64,000 nt of DNA from an uncultured Nitrospirales bacterium (GCA_958295805.1 OY282373.1:2389001-2453000); one strand, 5' to 3'; positions 33,048 through 43,431 are shown, numbered from the stretch's first letter. Notes: generated by a model from the letters alone, not told the origin. Translations and numbers: made by a program.

Positions 33048-34034
33048 TTAGTTGTTGGTCTGTCCAACATTCTCCCGCTTGCTTCCTAAGCTCAACCCCA
33101 TTTCGGCCAACACTTCTTTGATTTCATTCAGAGATTTTTTTCCGAAGTTTTTCGTTTTCAGCATCTCCATTTCGGTTTTCTGAACGAGGTCTTCAATGGT
33201 TTGGATGTTGGCCTTTTTGAGACAATTCGCCGCACGCACGGACAGTTCCAGCTCATTCACGCTTCGAGCCAGATGTTTATTCAACTCCGTTTGCGTTTCA
33301 CTCTGAGCGGAATCCGATTCCACATCTTTCATGTCTTCACTGGGAATACAAATGGCTAAATGCTCTCGCAGAATGGAAGCCGACGACGACACCGCTTCTT
33401 GTGGCGTGATGCTTCCATCCGTCCACACCTCAAGATTCAATTTATCATAGTCCGTCATCCGCCCTACGCGCGCATTTTCCACGTGAAAGTTGACTCGCTT
33501 GATCGGCGAAAAAATGGAATCGACCGGAATCACGCCAATGGGCAATCCTTCTTCCTTATTCCGGTCAGCCGGAATGTATCCTCGTCCCGGTTTAATAATT
33601 AACTCCATGTCGAGCACGCCGTTTTTGTCTAAGGTGGCAATGTGTAAATCAGGATTGAGAATCGTCACCTCGGCGTCATGTTGAACGTCGGTCGCATAAA
33701 CCGGGCCCGGCCCCTTTTTCTTCAATCGTAACGCTTTGGCTCTCTCGGTGTGGAGTTTGAGGCGCAGATTCTTGACGTTCAATATGATAATGGTAATGTC
33801 TTCGGTCACGCCAGGAAGCGTGGAGAATTCATGAAACGCCCCTTCTATTTTGACGGAGGTTACGGCCGCACCGGTCAACGATGACAACAACACGCGACGA
33901 AGAGCGTTGCCAATTGTTGTCCCGAATCCGCGTTCAAACGGCTCTGCCGTAAATTTCCCATAGGTGGGCGAAGTTGTTTCTTTTTCCAACTCCAGCCGCA
34001 TCGGCAACTGAAAATCCTTGATCCCTTTGCTCAT
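33048..34034 (-). CDS. rpoA: DNA-directed RNA polymerase subunit alpha
   Basis: 328 aa. The N-terminal dimerisation domain contains [20 protein letters not shown]. The C-terminal domain (about 250-318) that contacts UP elements and activators contains [20 protein letters not shown] and [20 protein letters not shown]. Length and domain layout are normal. It stands between rpsD and rplQ in the alpha operon. Confidence 0.97.
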   Translation of the reverse strand: MSKGIKDFQLPMRLELEKETTSPTYGKFTAEPFERGFGTTIGNALRRVLLSSLTGAAVTSVKIEGAFHEFSTLPGVTEDITIIILNVKNLRLKLHTERAKALRLKKKGPGPVYATDVQHDAEVTILNPDLHIATLDKNGVLDMELIIKPGRGYIPADRNKEEGLPIGVIPVDSIFSPIKRVNFHVENARVGRMTDYDKLNLEVWTDGSITPQEAVSSSASILREHLAICIPSEDMKDVESDSAQSETQTELNKHLARSVNELELSVRAANCLKKANIQTIEDLVQKTEMEMLKTKNFGKKSLNEIKEVLAEMGLSLGSKRENVGQTNN

Positions 34035-34104
34035 TGCGCCCCCTTCACCTCATCTGTCTCAGCCTGAACACTCAGCCTCTACGTGATTTCCCGTTATTCA
34101 CCCG

Positions 34105-34731
34105 TTATCGGGAATATAATTCAACCACCACCTGTTCATTGACCGGCGCCCCGATATCATCCTTCGCGGGAAGTGCCCGAATGGTCCCTTTCAAGGCGGC
34201 ACGGTCACAATCGATCCAGGTGACCATCGGCCAGCTCTCCGTCACATCAACCGCGGCTTTGATCGCCAGTAATTCCAGGCTCCGCGGCCTGACCTGAATC
34301 ACGTCTCCGACCCCAGTGGTATACGATGGAATATCCGTCTTTCTCCCGTTGACCAGAATATGGCCATGCGTGACGAATTGCCGGGCTTGCTTACGCGACA
34401 GCGCCAACCCACTCCGGTAGACGACGTTATCTAAACGTCGCTCAAGCAGGGCCAACAGATTTTCACCCGTGACGCCGGCTTGACGCTCGGCTCGCTTGAA
34501 GATACCCCGGAACTGACGCTCTTGAATGCCGTACATCCGGCGTAATTTCTGCTTTTCGCGAAGCTGCATACTGTAATCCGTCGCCCGACTGCGAGATTGT
34601 CCGTGTTGACCGGGAGGATAACTGCGCCGTTCAATCGCACATTTATCCGTCATACAGCGTGTCCCCTTGAGGAACAGCTTGACACCCTCTCGTCGACAAA
34701 TCCTACACACTGGCCCACGATAATTTGCCAC
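34105..34731 (-). CDS. rpsD: 30S ribosomal protein S4 (zinc-binding form)
   Basis: 208 aa. The N-terminus has four cysteines ([18 protein letters not shown]), the zinc-ribbon form of S4. [20 protein letters not shown] lies in the S4 RNA-binding domain. S4 is a primary 16S binder and, in many bacteria, the translational regulator of the alpha operon. Confidence 0.97.
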   Translation of the reverse strand: MANYRGPVCRICRREGVKLFLKGTRCMTDKCAIERRSYPPGQHGQSRSRATDYSMQLREKQKLRRMYGIQERQFRGIFKRAERQAGVTGENLLALLERRLDNVVYRSGLALSRKQARQFVTHGHILVNGRKTDIPSYTTGVGDVIQVRPRSLELLAIKAAVDVTESWPMVTWIDCDRAALKGTIRALPAKDDIGAPVNEQVVVELYSR

Positions 34732-34811
34732 GTCTTGCTCCTCTCACTTCCAATGCTTCAGACCCCGAAGTTCTCGCGCCCCAAAGAGTCTGAACGTTTC
34801 TTGAAAATCCC

Positions 34812-35195
34812 TTACACCCTTCGCCGTTTAGGCGGACGGCATCCATTATGAGGAATGGGGGTCACGTCACGAATCAAATTCACGCGTAAGCCGACGGATT
34901 GCAAGGCACGCACGGCCGACTCCCGTCCAGAGCCCGGGCCGTTGACGTAGACGTCAATTTGGCGCATACCCTGTTCCATGGCTTTCCGTCCTGCCGCCTC
35001 ACCCGCGCGTGTCGCCGCAAACGGTGTACTTTTTCTGGATCCTTTGAAGCCTAATCCGCCGGCACTTGACCAGGACACCGTATTGCCGCTCATATCCGTA
35101 ATGGTCACAAGCGTATTGTTGAATGAGGCTTGAACGTGGGCAATGCCCATTTGCACGACTTTTTTCTCTTTTTTTCGACTCTTTTTCACGCTCAT
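34812..35195 (-). CDS. rpsK: 30S ribosomal protein S11
   Basis: 127 aa from the second of two ATGs (35195), which has the better-spaced GGAG. The phrases [20 protein letters not shown] and [20 protein letters not shown] are S11 signatures, and the end [11 protein letters not shown] is canonical. It lines the mRNA exit channel of the 30S platform. It is 16 bp after rpsM. Confidence 0.96.
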   Translation of the reverse strand: MSVKKSRKKEKKVVQMGIAHVQASFNNTLVTITDMSGNTVSWSSAGGLGFKGSRKSTPFAATRAGEAAGRKAMEQGMRQIDVYVNGPGSGRESAVRALQSVGLRVNLIRDVTPIPHNGCRPPKRRRV

Positions 35196-35210
35196 CATCT
35201 CTCCGTCCTG

Positions 35211-35579
35211 TTATTTTTTGATCCGGCCGATCGACGCCCGTTTCCCTTTTCTCGTTCGTGAATTGGTTTTGGTACGCTGTCCGCGAACGGGAAGCCCCCG
35301 ACGATGCCGAAGGCCTCGATACGTCCCCGTGTCGACCAGACGTTTAATGCTGAGCGTAACTTCTTTCCGGAGATCTCCTTCCACCATGTAGTCTGTATCG
35401 ATCGTCTCACGAAGTTTGACAATGTCTCCTTCCAGAAGATCTTTGACCCGCACGGCACCGTCAATGCCCGTTTTCTGTAATATCCGTTGTGCACTTCGGG
35501 GTCCGATGCCGTAAATATAGGTCAAACCGATGTCAATTCGTTTTCCAACGGGAAGATCAACGCCTGCGATCCGAGCCAT
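35211..35579 (-). CDS. rpsM: 30S ribosomal protein S13
   Basis: 122 aa. It begins [20 protein letters not shown], with [17 protein letters not shown] and the C-terminal [20 protein letters not shown] that reaches the tRNA sites. It is the first of the three alpha-operon S proteins, 65 bp after rpmJ. Confidence 0.97.
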   Translation of the reverse strand: MARIAGVDLPVGKRIDIGLTYIYGIGPRSAQRILQKTGIDGAVRVKDLLEGDIVKLRETIDTDYMVEGDLRKEVTLSIKRLVDTGTYRGLRHRRGLPVRGQRTKTNSRTRKGKRASIGRIKK

Positions 35580-35644
35580 GGGGTCTCCTTTTCACGTCAC
35601 GCGCATGCCGTCAAGCTGCATTGACGAGGCATTCATCGCTTTCA

Positions 35645-35758
35645 TTATCCTTGTCGTTGCTTATGCCGGGGATTGGTGCATCGCACGCGAACAACGCCCC
35701 GTCGTCGATACACGACACATTTCGAACAAATGGGTTTGACGGAGGATTTGACTTTCAT
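35645..35758 (-). CDS. rpmJ: 50S ribosomal protein L36
   Basis: 37-aa gene found by reading the - strand of the gap between infA and rpsM; too short for most ORF listings. It begins [14 protein letters not shown] and ends [11 protein letters not shown], with zinc ligands Cys11, Cys14, Cys27 and His32: the C+ (zinc-binding) form. AAGGAAAGAG precedes the ATG. Position infA-rpmJ-rpsM is canonical. Confidence 0.96.
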   Translation of the reverse strand: MKVKSSVKPICSKCVVYRRRGVVRVRCTNPRHKQRQG

Positions 35759-35774
35759 AACCGTGTCTCTTTCC

Positions 35775-35993
35775 TTATTTGAATCGGTACGTAATTCTCC
35801 CCCTCGTGAGATCATACGGCGACAATTCCACGGTCACCCTATCACCGGGAAGAATCCGAATAAAGTGCATACGCATCTTCCCTGAAATATGTGCCAAAAT
35901 TTTATGCCCAGTCTCTAATTGAACGCGGAACATGGCATTGGGCAAGGTCTCCCTGACCACTCCCTGCACTTCAATCACGTCTTCTTTTGCCAT
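35775..35993 (-). CDS. infA: Translation initiation factor IF-1
   Basis: 72 aa from ATG 35993 ([13 protein letters not shown]), the standard IF-1 start; three extra codons upstream are unlikely. The OB fold contains [20 protein letters not shown] and [20 protein letters not shown]. It occupies the A site during initiation. It lies between map and rpmJ. Confidence 0.97.
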   Translation of the reverse strand: MAKEDVIEVQGVVRETLPNAMFRVQLETGHKILAHISGKMRMHFIRILPGDRVTVELSPYDLTRGRITYRFK

Positions 35994-36025
35994 AATCCTC
36001 AATCACGCCCACGGTCAATGAACGC

Positions 36026-36784
36026 TCAGTGATCCTTCACTGTCGTCAGTATCTTTGGCGGTCCCTCCGGTTGGATGGCAATCGTGTGTTCAAAGTGCGC
36101 CGACAGGCTACCATCTTGGGTCACGGCCGTCCATTGATCTTCCAACACCTTCACCTGAGGTCTCCCCACATTCACCATGGGCTCAATGGCCAACACCATT
36201 CCAAACTGAAGACGCGAGCCTTGACCGGGACGTCCATAATTCGGCACCTGCGGGTCCTCATGAAGTTGACGGCCAATCCCATGACCCACAAAATCTCTCA
36301 CGACCGAAAATCCATGAGCCTCCACGTGACGTTGAATCGTATGCCCGATATCCGACAGACGATGTCCCACCCGTGCTTGATCGATCCCCTTATACATCGC
36401 CTCTTCCGTCACCTTGAGCAGGATTTCAACTTGGTCGGAAATTGGACCAACGGGGACCGTGACGGCCCCATCGCCATAAAAGCCCTGCACAATCGCCCCT
36501 AAGTCGAGTCCGATGATGTCTCCCTCTTTCAATTCCCGGTGAGAGGGAATGCCATGCACCACTTCGTGATTCACCGAGGCACACAAGGTGTGGGGAAAAT
36601 TGCGATACCCTTTGAAGGCGGGAATCCCTCCATGGTCTCGAATAAACGTTTCCGCCAGTTCGTCCAAGTACAACGTAGTGACTCCAGGCCTAACTTCCCG
36701 TTGAAGCACCTGATGCGCCGCCGCCACAATCTTCGAGGCCTGCGCCATCAGATCAATTTCCTCCGCGGTCTTGAGCATAATCAT
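36026..36784 (-). CDS. map: Methionine aminopeptidase, type I
   Basis: 252 aa. Metal and substrate residues are visible in LCASVNHEVVHGIPS (His), DIIGLDLGAIVQGFYGDGAV (two Asp), FVGHGIGRQLHEDPQVPNYG (His) and the Glu residues of VLAIEPMVNVG and SAHFEHTIAI. It removes N-terminal methionine from nascent proteins. It is 6 bp after adk, in the common secY-adk-map-infA order. Confidence 0.97.
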   Translation of the reverse strand: MIMLKTAEEIDLMAQASKIVAAAHQVLQREVRPGVTTLYLDELAETFIRDHGGIPAFKGYRNFPHTLCASVNHEVVHGIPSHRELKEGDIIGLDLGAIVQGFYGDGAVTVPVGPISDQVEILLKVTEEAMYKGIDQARVGHRLSDIGHTIQRHVEAHGFSVVRDFVGHGIGRQLHEDPQVPNYGRPGQGSRLQFGMVLAIEPMVNVGRPQVKVLEDQWTAVTQDGSLSAHFEHTIAIQPEGPPKILTTVKDH

Positions 36785-36790
36785 GAAAGA

Positions 36791-37438
36791 TTAAGCCCTA
36801 GGCAATAACGCGAGCAATCGCTCCTGTACCTCTTCGACGCGACCCGTGCCGTCTAATTCAGCAAGTAACCGCTTCTCTTTATAATAGGCAATCAGCGGAG
36901 AGGTTTGCTCTTCATACACCCTGAGTCGTGATTCCACCGTTTCTTTTTTATCGTCACTCCGTTGCACGAGAACCGCTCCACACTCGTCACAGACTCCGTC
37001 ACGCCGCGGTGGAACATAATCAACGTGATAGACCGCGGGGCACTTGGAACAACTTCGTCGTCCACTCAACCGTCTGATGACTTCATCACGGGGCAGCACG
37101 AAATACATGACCCGATCCAAATCCCAACGATGCTTCTGAAGAATTCCCAACAATGAATCCGCTTGGAGAACGGTCCGAGGAAATCCATCAAGAATAAATC
37201 CCTTTTCGCATTCTGCAGACCCGATTTTTTCTTCCACCAGCCTTATCACCACATCGTCCGGCACGAGAGTTCCTTGATCCATGTACTGTTTCGCTTCAAG
37301 ACCCAGGGACGTCTTCTTGGCCACCCCGTCACGTAATAAGTCCCCCGTGGAAATTTTCGAAATCGCCAGTTTGGCTGAAGCCATTTCAGCCTGCGTGCCT
37401 TTTCCCACTCCGGGAGCCCCAAGAAACACCAATCGCAT
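36791..37438 (-). CDS. adk: Adenylate kinase (zinc-containing long form)
   Basis: 215 aa. P-loop GAPGVGKGT at 7-15; LID domain with a four-cysteine zinc site at Cys130, Cys133, Cys150 and Cys153; GFILDGFPRTVLQAD is the adenylate kinase signature. It interconverts ATP, AMP and ADP. It lies 6 bp after secY. Confidence 0.97.
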   Translation of the reverse strand: MRLVFLGAPGVGKGTQAEMASAKLAISKISTGDLLRDGVAKKTSLGLEAKQYMDQGTLVPDDVVIRLVEEKIGSAECEKGFILDGFPRTVLQADSLLGILQKHRWDLDRVMYFVLPRDEVIRRLSGRRSCSKCPAVYHVDYVPPRRDGVCDECGAVLVQRSDDKKETVESRLRVYEEQTSPLIAYYKEKRLLAELDGTGRVEEVQERLLALLPRA

Positions 37439-37444
37439 CTCGCG

Positions 37445-38758
37445 TTATCCGCTTCGGCCCTTTAAGCGGCCCTTGGACAAAAATCCTTCATAATTCCGCA
37501 TCAACATATGCGATTCAATTTGCTGGGCCGTATCCAACCCGACTCCGACGACGATGAGCAATGAGGTTCCCCCAAAATAAAAGGGAACGTTCAATTTATA
37601 GATCAATAATTCCGGAATGACGCAGACAACCGCCAAGTAGATGGCTCCGGCAAACGTGATCCGCGTGAGCACCTTGTAAATATAATCCGCGGTTCGCTGG
37701 CCCGGCCGAATGCCAGGAATAAATCCTCCATACTTTTTCATGTTGTCCGCCATATCAACCGGATTCAACACGACCGCCGTATAGAAAAAACAGAAGAAAA
37801 TAATAAGTCCCACGTATAACAACGTGTAGATGAGCGACCCGGGAGCTAATTGCGCTCCCAGAGATTGGACCCACGGCACTTGAATAAATGAAGTAATGGT
37901 GGCCGGGAACGCAATAATGGAGGAGGCAAAGATCGGCGGAATCACGCCGGCTGTATTGATTTTCAACGGAATGTGCGTGCTCTGCCCTCCATACACCCTG
38001 CGCCCGATGACCCGTTTGGCGTATTGAACCGCAACTTTTCGTCTCCCGCTCTCTAAAAACACAATGGCGGTGACGACCGCCACCATGGTCACGCCCAACA
38101 GGATCAGGAGGAGCAGACTGAGCTCTCCCACTCGGTACAAATCGACAGTTTGGACCACCGCGCTGGGAAGCCGCGCCACGATGCCTGCAAAAATAATCAG
38201 AGAGATCCCGTTGCCGACTCCACGCTCCGTAATTTGTTCCCCCAACCACATCAGGAACGCGGTACCCGCGGTTAACGTGATGACGGTCATGAGCCGAAAG
38301 GGCCAACCAGACTCCAAGACGTATTGGCCTTGATTCATGCCTTCAAGACCCAACGCAATCCCGAACCCCTGCACGAGCGCAATCCCAATGGTTGCATACC
38401 GGGTATATTGGATAATCGTCTTTCTTCCTCGTTCACCCTCCTTGGCCAGCTTCGATAAATGTGGAATCACCACGGTCAACAATTGCAAAATAATCGAAGC
38501 ACTGATGTAGGGCATAATGCCCAGCGCAAAAATCGTCAGCCTTGATAGCGAACCTCCGGAAAAAATATCGAGGAAGCCCATGAGGGCTCCACCACGATCC
38601 AATAAAAACTTCGCCAATTCATCGTTGTTGATCCCCGGCGTGGGAATGTGAGCCCCAATCCGGTAGACCGCCAACATCGCCAACGTAAAAAGGACACGGC
38701 TACGTAATTCCGGAATTTTGAGGATGTTCTGGAAACTCGTAATGAGCCGTTCAAGCAC
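37445..38758 (-). CDS. secY: Preprotein translocase subunit SecY
   Basis: 437 aa from GTG 38758 (LERLITSFQNILKIPELRSR), which overlaps the rplO stop by 8 bp. A longer reading from 38833 sits inside rplO and has no SecY-like sequence. Ten membrane helices are traceable; GINNDELAKFLLDRGGALMG contains the plug region and the cytoplasmic loop motif QYTRYATIG is conserved. It forms the Sec channel with SecE (63756) and SecG (not seen). Confidence 0.95.
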   Translation of the reverse strand: MLERLITSFQNILKIPELRSRVLFTLAMLAVYRIGAHIPTPGINNDELAKFLLDRGGALMGFLDIFSGGSLSRLTIFALGIMPYISASIILQLLTVVIPHLSKLAKEGERGRKTIIQYTRYATIGIALVQGFGIALGLEGMNQGQYVLESGWPFRLMTVITLTAGTAFLMWLGEQITERGVGNGISLIIFAGIVARLPSAVVQTVDLYRVGELSLLLLILLGVTMVAVVTAIVFLESGRRKVAVQYAKRVIGRRVYGGQSTHIPLKINTAGVIPPIFASSIIAFPATITSFIQVPWVQSLGAQLAPGSLIYTLLYVGLIIFFCFFYTAVVLNPVDMADNMKKYGGFIPGIRPGQRTADYIYKVLTRITFAGAIYLAVVCVIPELLIYKLNVPFYFGGTSLLIVVGVGLDTAQQIESHMLMRNYEGFLSKGRLKGRSG

Positions 38759-39200
38759 GGCCGATGACCTTGGCGTGTCCGCCCGCTTGGTTGATTTTTT
38801 GAAGAGCCGACTGACTGAACTTATGTGCTTCAATCACCAGGGGCTTGCTCAACTCTCCGACACCGAGAATCTTTATGGGTTTTGACTGCTTCTTGACAAT
38901 CTTCTTCTCATATAAGACTTGTGGAGTTATCGTTCCCATATCGGCAAGGGCGGATAGCGTGACGAGGTTGATCACGACGTATTCGACCCGAAAAGGATTA
39001 TGGAATCCCCGCTTGGGCAATCGTCTGGCCAACGGCATCTGTCCGCCTTCGAAGCCGGCGACGTTCGCTCGTCCGGCACGAGCCAGCATACCCTTATGCC
39101 CTTTGCCTGCCGTTTTTCCACGACCTGATCCCGGACCACGACCCAAGCGTTTCTTCGCTTTCTTGGAACCTGGTGCCGGTTGCAATTGGTGAAGATTCAT
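38751..39200 (-). CDS. rplO: 50S ribosomal protein L15
   Basis: 149 aa. It begins MNLHQLQPAPGSKKAKKRLG with the Gly-rich RGPGSGRGKTAGKGHKG stretch of L15; the C-terminal KPLVIEAHKFSQSALQKINQ is also conserved. Its ATG overlaps the rpmD stop (ATGA), so the two are translationally coupled. Confidence 0.97.
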   Translation of the reverse strand: MNLHQLQPAPGSKKAKKRLGRGPGSGRGKTAGKGHKGMLARAGRANVAGFEGGQMPLARRLPKRGFHNPFRVEYVVINLVTLSALADMGTITPQVLYEKKIVKKQSKPIKILGVGELSKPLVIEAHKFSQSALQKINQAGGHAKVIGRA

Positions 39201-39394
39201 TGGAAACGCACCTGGACGAGATGCTTGACCTTCTCAATCAAACCCAGCACTTGCGGCGTTCGTGGATGAGTGACGGTTTGATGGAGTTTTCGCAATCCCA
39301 GACTCTGCAAATAGAGTTTTTGCTTATACGGTCTGCCTATGGAACTATGTTTCAAGGTAATGGAAACGTGTTCCGTGTGTTTGGAGTGAGTCAC
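39197..39394 (-). CDS. rpmD: 50S ribosomal protein L30
   Basis: 65 aa. The core ITLKHSSIGRPYKQKLYLQS and LGLRKLHQTVTHPRTPQVLG match L30. It sits between rpsE and rplO as expected and overlaps rplO by 4 bp. Confidence 0.93.
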   Translation of the reverse strand: MTHSKHTEHVSITLKHSSIGRPYKQKLYLQSLGLRKLHQTVTHPRTPQVLGLIEKVKHLVQVRFQ

Positions 39395-39412
39395 GATACC
39401 TGCCTTGCACGG

Positions 39413-39931
39413 TTAGAGCGACGTCCCATTCTCCACTCGACGGAGTTGCTTGACGTCTTTCGGGTTTTTGAGTTGGGACAATCCGGCCAACGTGGCTTGC
39501 ACCACGTTGTAGGGATTTCCACGGCCGAGCGTTTTCGCAATAATGTTGTGAGCCCCCAAGACCTCTAAAATTGCTCGGACGGCCCCACCGGCAATGATTC
39601 CCGTGCCCTCTTTTGCCGGCTTCATCAACACGTGCTCTCCGCAAAAGTACCCATGCACGTCGTGTGGAATACTACCGTTTTTCAACGGAACCTGGATCAG
39701 TTGCTTTTTGGCCCGGCCGACGGCTTTGGCAATGGCCGGCGGCACCTCCGTGGCCTTTCCCTTACCAATCCCGACCCATCCCTGTCCATTTCCTACCACG
39801 ACTAACGCACTGAAGGAAAAACGTTTCCCTCCTTTGACGACTTTCGCGACGCGGTTAATGGAAACCAATTTATCCTTGAGGTTCAATTCTTCCGAATTTA
39901 CTCGCGCCAAATCCCGTCCCTCCCCGGTCAA
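39413..39931 (-). CDS. rpsE: 30S ribosomal protein S5
   Basis: 172 aa. The S5 signature [20 protein letters not shown] is followed by [20 protein letters not shown] and [20 protein letters not shown]. It helps mRNA unwinding and decoding fidelity. It overlaps rplR by 4 bp. Confidence 0.97.
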   Translation of the reverse strand: MTGEGRDLARVNSEELNLKDKLVSINRVAKVVKGGKRFSFSALVVVGNGQGWVGIGKGKATEVPPAIAKAVGRAKKQLIQVPLKNGSIPHDVHGYFCGEHVLMKPAKEGTGIIAGGAVRAILEVLGAHNIIAKTLGRGNPYNVVQATLAGLSQLKNPKDVKQLRRVENGTSL

Positions 39932-40293
39932 AAAATCAGTCCCGCTTCACGGGAAGCGTCTGCCAAGGCTTGCAGACGACCATGATACAGTTGTCCATTT
40001 CGGTCAAACACCACGGTGGTTACCTGAGCCGACTTGGCTCGTTCGCCTAAGAGTCTCCCCACGGCCTGTGCCGCCGCCTTTGACGAACCGGACGTCAAGG
40101 TTTCACGAAGACTGGAGTCCGTGGATGAGGCAGCCGCAAGGGTTCGACCTGCGATATCATCAATGACCTGCGCGTAAATATGCGCATTACTTCGAAACAC
40201 CGTCAGCCTCGGCTGAGCGGGCGTGCCCTGAATTTTTTTTCTGACGCGGGCTTTTCGCCGCTCAAATCGCCGTTGTCTTGTCCGTTGATTCAT
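39928..40293 (-). CDS. rplR: 50S ribosomal protein L18
   Basis: 121 aa. The central phrases [20 protein letters not shown] and [20 protein letters not shown], and the end [19 protein letters not shown], are L18 hallmarks. It binds 5S rRNA together with L5 (rplE, same cluster). Confidence 0.96.
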   Translation of the reverse strand: MNQRTRQRRFERRKARVRKKIQGTPAQPRLTVFRSNAHIYAQVIDDIAGRTLAAASSTDSSLRETLTSGSSKAAAQAVGRLLGERAKSAQVTTVVFDRNGQLYHGRLQALADASREAGLIF

Positions 40294-40302
40294 GTTCGTG
40301 CC

Positions 40303-40842
40303 CTACTTCTTGCCCGCCTTGCCGGCTTTTTTCAGCAAGCGTTCACCGGCATATTTGATCCCCTTCTGTTTATAGACATCGGGTGGACGCACGCTTCGAA
40401 TATTGGCAGCGACTTGGCTGACCAAACGCTTATCAATGCCTTTGACGGAGACCACAGTTTGCTTATCGACCGAGACTTGCACGCTTGGTGGAATCGACAA
40501 GACCACGGGATGCGAAAACCCGACGTTCAAGGTCAGCGATTGGCCTTGCACCTGGGCCCGATACCCGACGCCGGTCAATTCCAACGTTCGCTCAAATCCC
40601 TTCGTCACCCCTTGAACCAAGTTAAAAAGCTCAACGCGGGTCAACCCATGCAAGGCCTTCATACGAGACGAATTCCCTCGTCGTCCCACGTGAACTGCCC
40701 CGTCCTTCACGTCAACGTCAATCCCATCAACAAGATCCCAGCCCAGTTGGCCTAATGCCCCTTTCACGGACACGTGACGATCTTCAACGTTCACCTCTAC
40801 ACCGGAGGTGAGAGCAACTGGTTTGATCCCGATTCTCGACAT
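40303..40842 (-). CDS. rplF: 50S ribosomal protein L6
   Basis: 179 aa. It begins MSRIGIKPVALTSGVEVNVE; the signature region IRSVRPPDVYKQKGIKYAGE lies near the C-terminus and is canonical. It lies near the GTPase-associated centre of the 50S. It is 9 bp before rplR. Confidence 0.97.
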   Translation of the reverse strand: MSRIGIKPVALTSGVEVNVEDRHVSVKGALGQLGWDLVDGIDVDVKDGAVHVGRRGNSSRMKALHGLTRVELFNLVQGVTKGFERTLELTGVGYRAQVQGQSLTLNVGFSHPVVLSIPPSVQVSVDKQTVVSVKGIDKRLVSQVAANIRSVRPPDVYKQKGIKYAGERLLKKAGKAGKK

Positions 40843-40887
40843 CGCTGATGTGACCCTAAATACTCAACACGTCGGGACATCCCGACG

Positions 40888-41292
40888 TTACCACACGTGG
40901 CACAAGACTTCCCCGCCTATTCCGCTGTGTCGTGCTTGCCGATCAGTCATGACCCCTTTGGACGTAGAGAGAATCGCGACGCCTAACCCTCCCATCACGC
41001 GAGGGATGGACGAGGTCCCGACATAGACCCGCTTGCCAGGCTTGCTGATCCGCTTGATTCCTTCAATGCCGGGTTTCTTTTCCCTTCCGGGGACATACCG
41101 CAACTCCACGTGAAGGACCGGATGCCCATCAACCGTGGCAGACGCCCAATCTTGAATAAATCCTTCGGCCTTAAACACAGACAGAATATGGGCTTTCAGT
41201 TTGGAAGTAGGAACGTTGACGGCAGAATGACCGCGTCGCAGAGCATTCATGATTCGAATGAAAAGGTCAGCAATTGGATCCGTCATGGCCAT
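40888..41292 (-). CDS. rpsH: 30S ribosomal protein S8
   Basis: 134 aa; the start could also be the ATG two codons in (41286, MTDPIADLFIRIMNA). The C-terminal part has GKRVYVGTSSIPRVMGGLGV and ILSTSKGVMTDRQARHSGIG, typical of S8. In many bacteria S8 represses the spc operon by binding mRNA near rplE; that is family knowledge, not seen here. Confidence 0.96.
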   Translation of the reverse strand: MAMTDPIADLFIRIMNALRRGHSAVNVPTSKLKAHILSVFKAEGFIQDWASATVDGHPVLHVELRYVPGREKKPGIEGIKRISKPGKRVYVGTSSIPRVMGGLGVAILSTSKGVMTDRQARHSGIGGEVLCHVW

Positions 41293-41319
41293 AGCGTTAT
41301 CTCACTGAGAAATTGGTTG

Positions 41320-41505
41320 TTACCAGCTTGATTTTGTGACCCCGGGAATGTCCCCACGCAGACTGTGCAGGCGAAAACAAATCCGACACATGTGGAACCG
41401 TCGTAAAAAGGCCCGCACTCGACCGCAGAGCGGGCATCGATGATACCGGCGGACGGGAAACTTCGGTTCCGCCGCGGCTTTGTTCCGTAATGCTTTTCTT
41501 GCCAC
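41320..41505 (-). CDS. rpsN: 30S ribosomal protein S14, zinc-binding type Z
   Basis: 61 aa from GTG 41505, chosen because GGGAGA precedes it and type-Z S14 has 61 residues; longer readings to 41526 are less likely. Zinc ligands Cys24, Cys27, Cys40 and Cys43 are in [11 protein letters not shown] and HMCRICFR; the end [11 protein letters not shown] is typical. Confidence 0.94.
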   Translation of the reverse strand: MARKALRNKAAAEPKFPVRRYHRCPLCGRVRAFLRRFHMCRICFRLHSLRGDIPGVTKSSW

Positions 41506-41540
41506 AAGAGTCTCCCTGTCAATCACTGCGGGTTACAACG

Positions 41541-42140
41541 TCAACGAAACGGCATCCCCAAATGAGCCAACAAGGATTTGGCCTCGTCATTTCGTTGAGC
41601 ACTCGTCACGATCGTAATATCCATCCCGTGAATCGATGCCACGTCGTCATATTTGATTTCCGGAAAGGTCAATTGTTCCTTTAATCCGAGCGTAAAGTTT
41701 CCACGGCCGTCAAAGGCCTTAGGCGACACGCCACGAAAGTCTCGAATGCGCGGCAATCCAATATTCAGTAACCGGTCAAGAAACTCATACATCCGGGGAC
41801 CGCGAAGCGACACTTTGGCGCCGATCGGCATGCCTTGCCGCACCTTAAATCCGGCGATGGCTTTCTTGGCCCGGGTCACCACCGGCTTCTGCCCCGTGAT
41901 CAACGCCAACTCAGCCACGACACTATCCAACAGCTTGACGTTTTGAATGGCTTCTCCCATTCCCACGTTAATGACCACCCGTTCCAAACGAGGCACTTGC
42001 ATCGGGTTGGAATACGAAAATTCTTTCATCATTTTCCGGACGATCTCATTCCGATAGAGTTCCTTCAATCTGGGCGGACGGCCTCCGTTCGACGACGGCT
42101 TCTTTTTGTCAGGTTGTTCCGCTGTTTTCTTTTTACCCAT
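41541..42140 (-). CDS. rplE: 50S ribosomal protein L5
   Basis: 199 aa. It starts with a Lys/Pro-rich extension (about 1-25) longer than in E. coli. The core follows: [60 protein letters not shown]. It binds 5S rRNA and contacts P-site tRNA. Its start touches the rplX stop (TAATG). Confidence 0.97.
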   Translation of the reverse strand: MGKKKTAEQPDKKKPSSNGGRPPRLKELYRNEIVRKMMKEFSYSNPMQVPRLERVVINVGMGEAIQNVKLLDSVVAELALITGQKPVVTRAKKAIAGFKVRQGMPIGAKVSLRGPRMYEFLDRLLNIGLPRIRDFRGVSPKAFDGRGNFTLGLKEQLTFPEIKYDDVASIHGMDITIVTSAQRNDEAKSLLAHLGMPFR

Positions 42141-42502
42141 TACACTTTATCCAACACGTCGTCCGTATTCTTCTGTAAAACTCGAACGCGACGCCCGTCA
42201 TCCAAGGTTTTCATGATGACTCGAGATGGTTTCCCCAATGAATGGGAGTACACCATGACGTTCGATACGTCCAGCGGCGCTTCCTTCTCGACGATCCCAC
42301 CCTGTCGGACTTTTTGAGAAGGTTTCGTGTGCCGCTTAATGATATTGAGTTTTTCTACGGTCACTCGACCCGCTCGTGAATTGACGTGCAAAACTTTACC
42401 CACTTTCCCTTTTTCCCGCCCAGAGATCACCATCACGGTATCACCCTTCCGAATGCGAGATTTGGCAACGACGGAGCCTGAATTTGAGGTTCGGAACGCC
42501 AT
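42140..42502 (-). CDS. rplX: 50S ribosomal protein L24
   Basis: 120 aa. The KOW motif region [20 protein letters not shown] and [20 protein letters not shown] identify L24, an initiator of 50S assembly. About 12 extra residues precede the usual start; an internal start cannot be excluded. Confidence 0.96.
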   Translation of the reverse strand: MAFRTSNSGSVVAKSRIRKGDTVMVISGREKGKVGKVLHVNSRAGRVTVEKLNIIKRHTKPSQKVRQGGIVEKEAPLDVSNVMVYSHSLGKPSRVIMKTLDDGRRVRVLQKNTDDVLDKV

Positions 42503-42507
42503 AAACG

Positions 42508-42876
42508 CTATAACACCTCAGGAGCAAGGGAAACGATTTTCATAAACTTCTTTTTTCGCAATTCTCGAGCCACGGGGCCGAAAATCCTCGTGCCAACCGG
42601 TTCGCCTTGATTATTCACCAACACGCAAGCATTACGATCAAATCGAATATAGGATCCATCCTCACGACGCCGGCTTTTTCTGGTGCGAACGATCACTGCT
42701 TTCACGACGTCTCCCTTTTTGACTGATCCTTTGGGGATCGCCTCTCGCACCGACACGACCACGATGTCGCCAATCCCGGCATATCGTCGGCGAGTGCCCC
42801 CAAGGACGTGAAAACACCGAACGCTTTTCGCGCCGGAATTATCCGCAACGTCGAGACAGCTATAATTTTGAATCAT
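42508..42876 (-). CDS. rplN: 50S ribosomal protein L14
   Basis: 122 aa. It begins [20 protein letters not shown], with [20 protein letters not shown] and [20 protein letters not shown], all standard for L14. It forms bridge B8 with 16S rRNA. Confidence 0.98.
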   Translation of the reverse strand: MIQNYSCLDVADNSGAKSVRCFHVLGGTRRRYAGIGDIVVVSVREAIPKGSVKKGDVVKAVIVRTRKSRRREDGSYIRFDRNACVLVNNQGEPVGTRIFGPVARELRKKKFMKIVSLAPEVL

Positions 42877-42921
42877 CGTTCGTCAGCACTTCACCCCTGC
42901 CTCGAGCAGGGACTCTCAGGA

Positions 42922-43200
42922 TTATGACGATGGACTCGACTCACCTCGGGCGACAATGGCAGCAATCCGCCAATGTTTATCTTTACTGATCGGTCTCGTC
43001 TCCACGATTTTCACCTGGTCGCCGATACGAGACGCATTGTGTTCATCATGGGCCTTGAGTCTGGTCAACCGTCGCACCACTTTTCCGTACAAGGGATGAG
43101 GCACCAGCCGCGTCACGGCAACGACCACGGTTTTGTTCATTTTGTCGCTAATCACTCGTCCATACGATACGCGCCGTCGTTTGTGGTTATTGCCCATCAT
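42922..43200 (-). CDS. rpsQ: 30S ribosomal protein S17
   Basis: 92 aa. YGRVISDKMNKTVVVAVTRL and GDQVKIVETRPISKDKHWRI are the S17 signature. A Ser-rich tail closes the protein. It lies 9 bp after rpmC. Confidence 0.96.
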   Translation of the reverse strand: MMGNNHKRRRVSYGRVISDKMNKTVVVAVTRLVPHPLYGKVVRRLTRLKAHDEHNASRIGDQVKIVETRPISKDKHWRIAAIVARGESSPSS

Positions 43201-43209
43201 TCGCCATAC

Positions 43210-43428
43210 CTAAAGGTTTTCTTTTGAACGTTCAATGGATTGTTTTTCTCGAAGAACGGTCTTGGCTCTGGCCACGTTTTTTCTCGTTTGTCGAATTCTC
43301 ATTGGATTTTCGATGCGACCAAGAGCGAGTTGACACCGAAGATGAAACAGTTCTTGTTTCAACTCATGCACCCGCGCGACCAACTCTTCGACTTCCATGC
43401 TCTGGAATGCTTTGACGTCCATCATCAC
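43210..43428 (-). CDS. rpmC: 50S ribosomal protein L29
   Basis: 72 aa, helical: MEVEELVARVHELKQELFHL and RCQLALGRIENPMRIRQTRK match L29, which sits at the peptide exit tunnel and binds trigger factor and SRP. It overlaps nothing and lies 3 bp after rplP. Confidence 0.95.
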   Translation of the reverse strand: MMMDVKAFQSMEVEELVARVHELKQELFHLRCQLALGRIENPMRIRQTRKNVARAKTVLREKQSIERSKENL

Positions 43429-43431
43429 GCC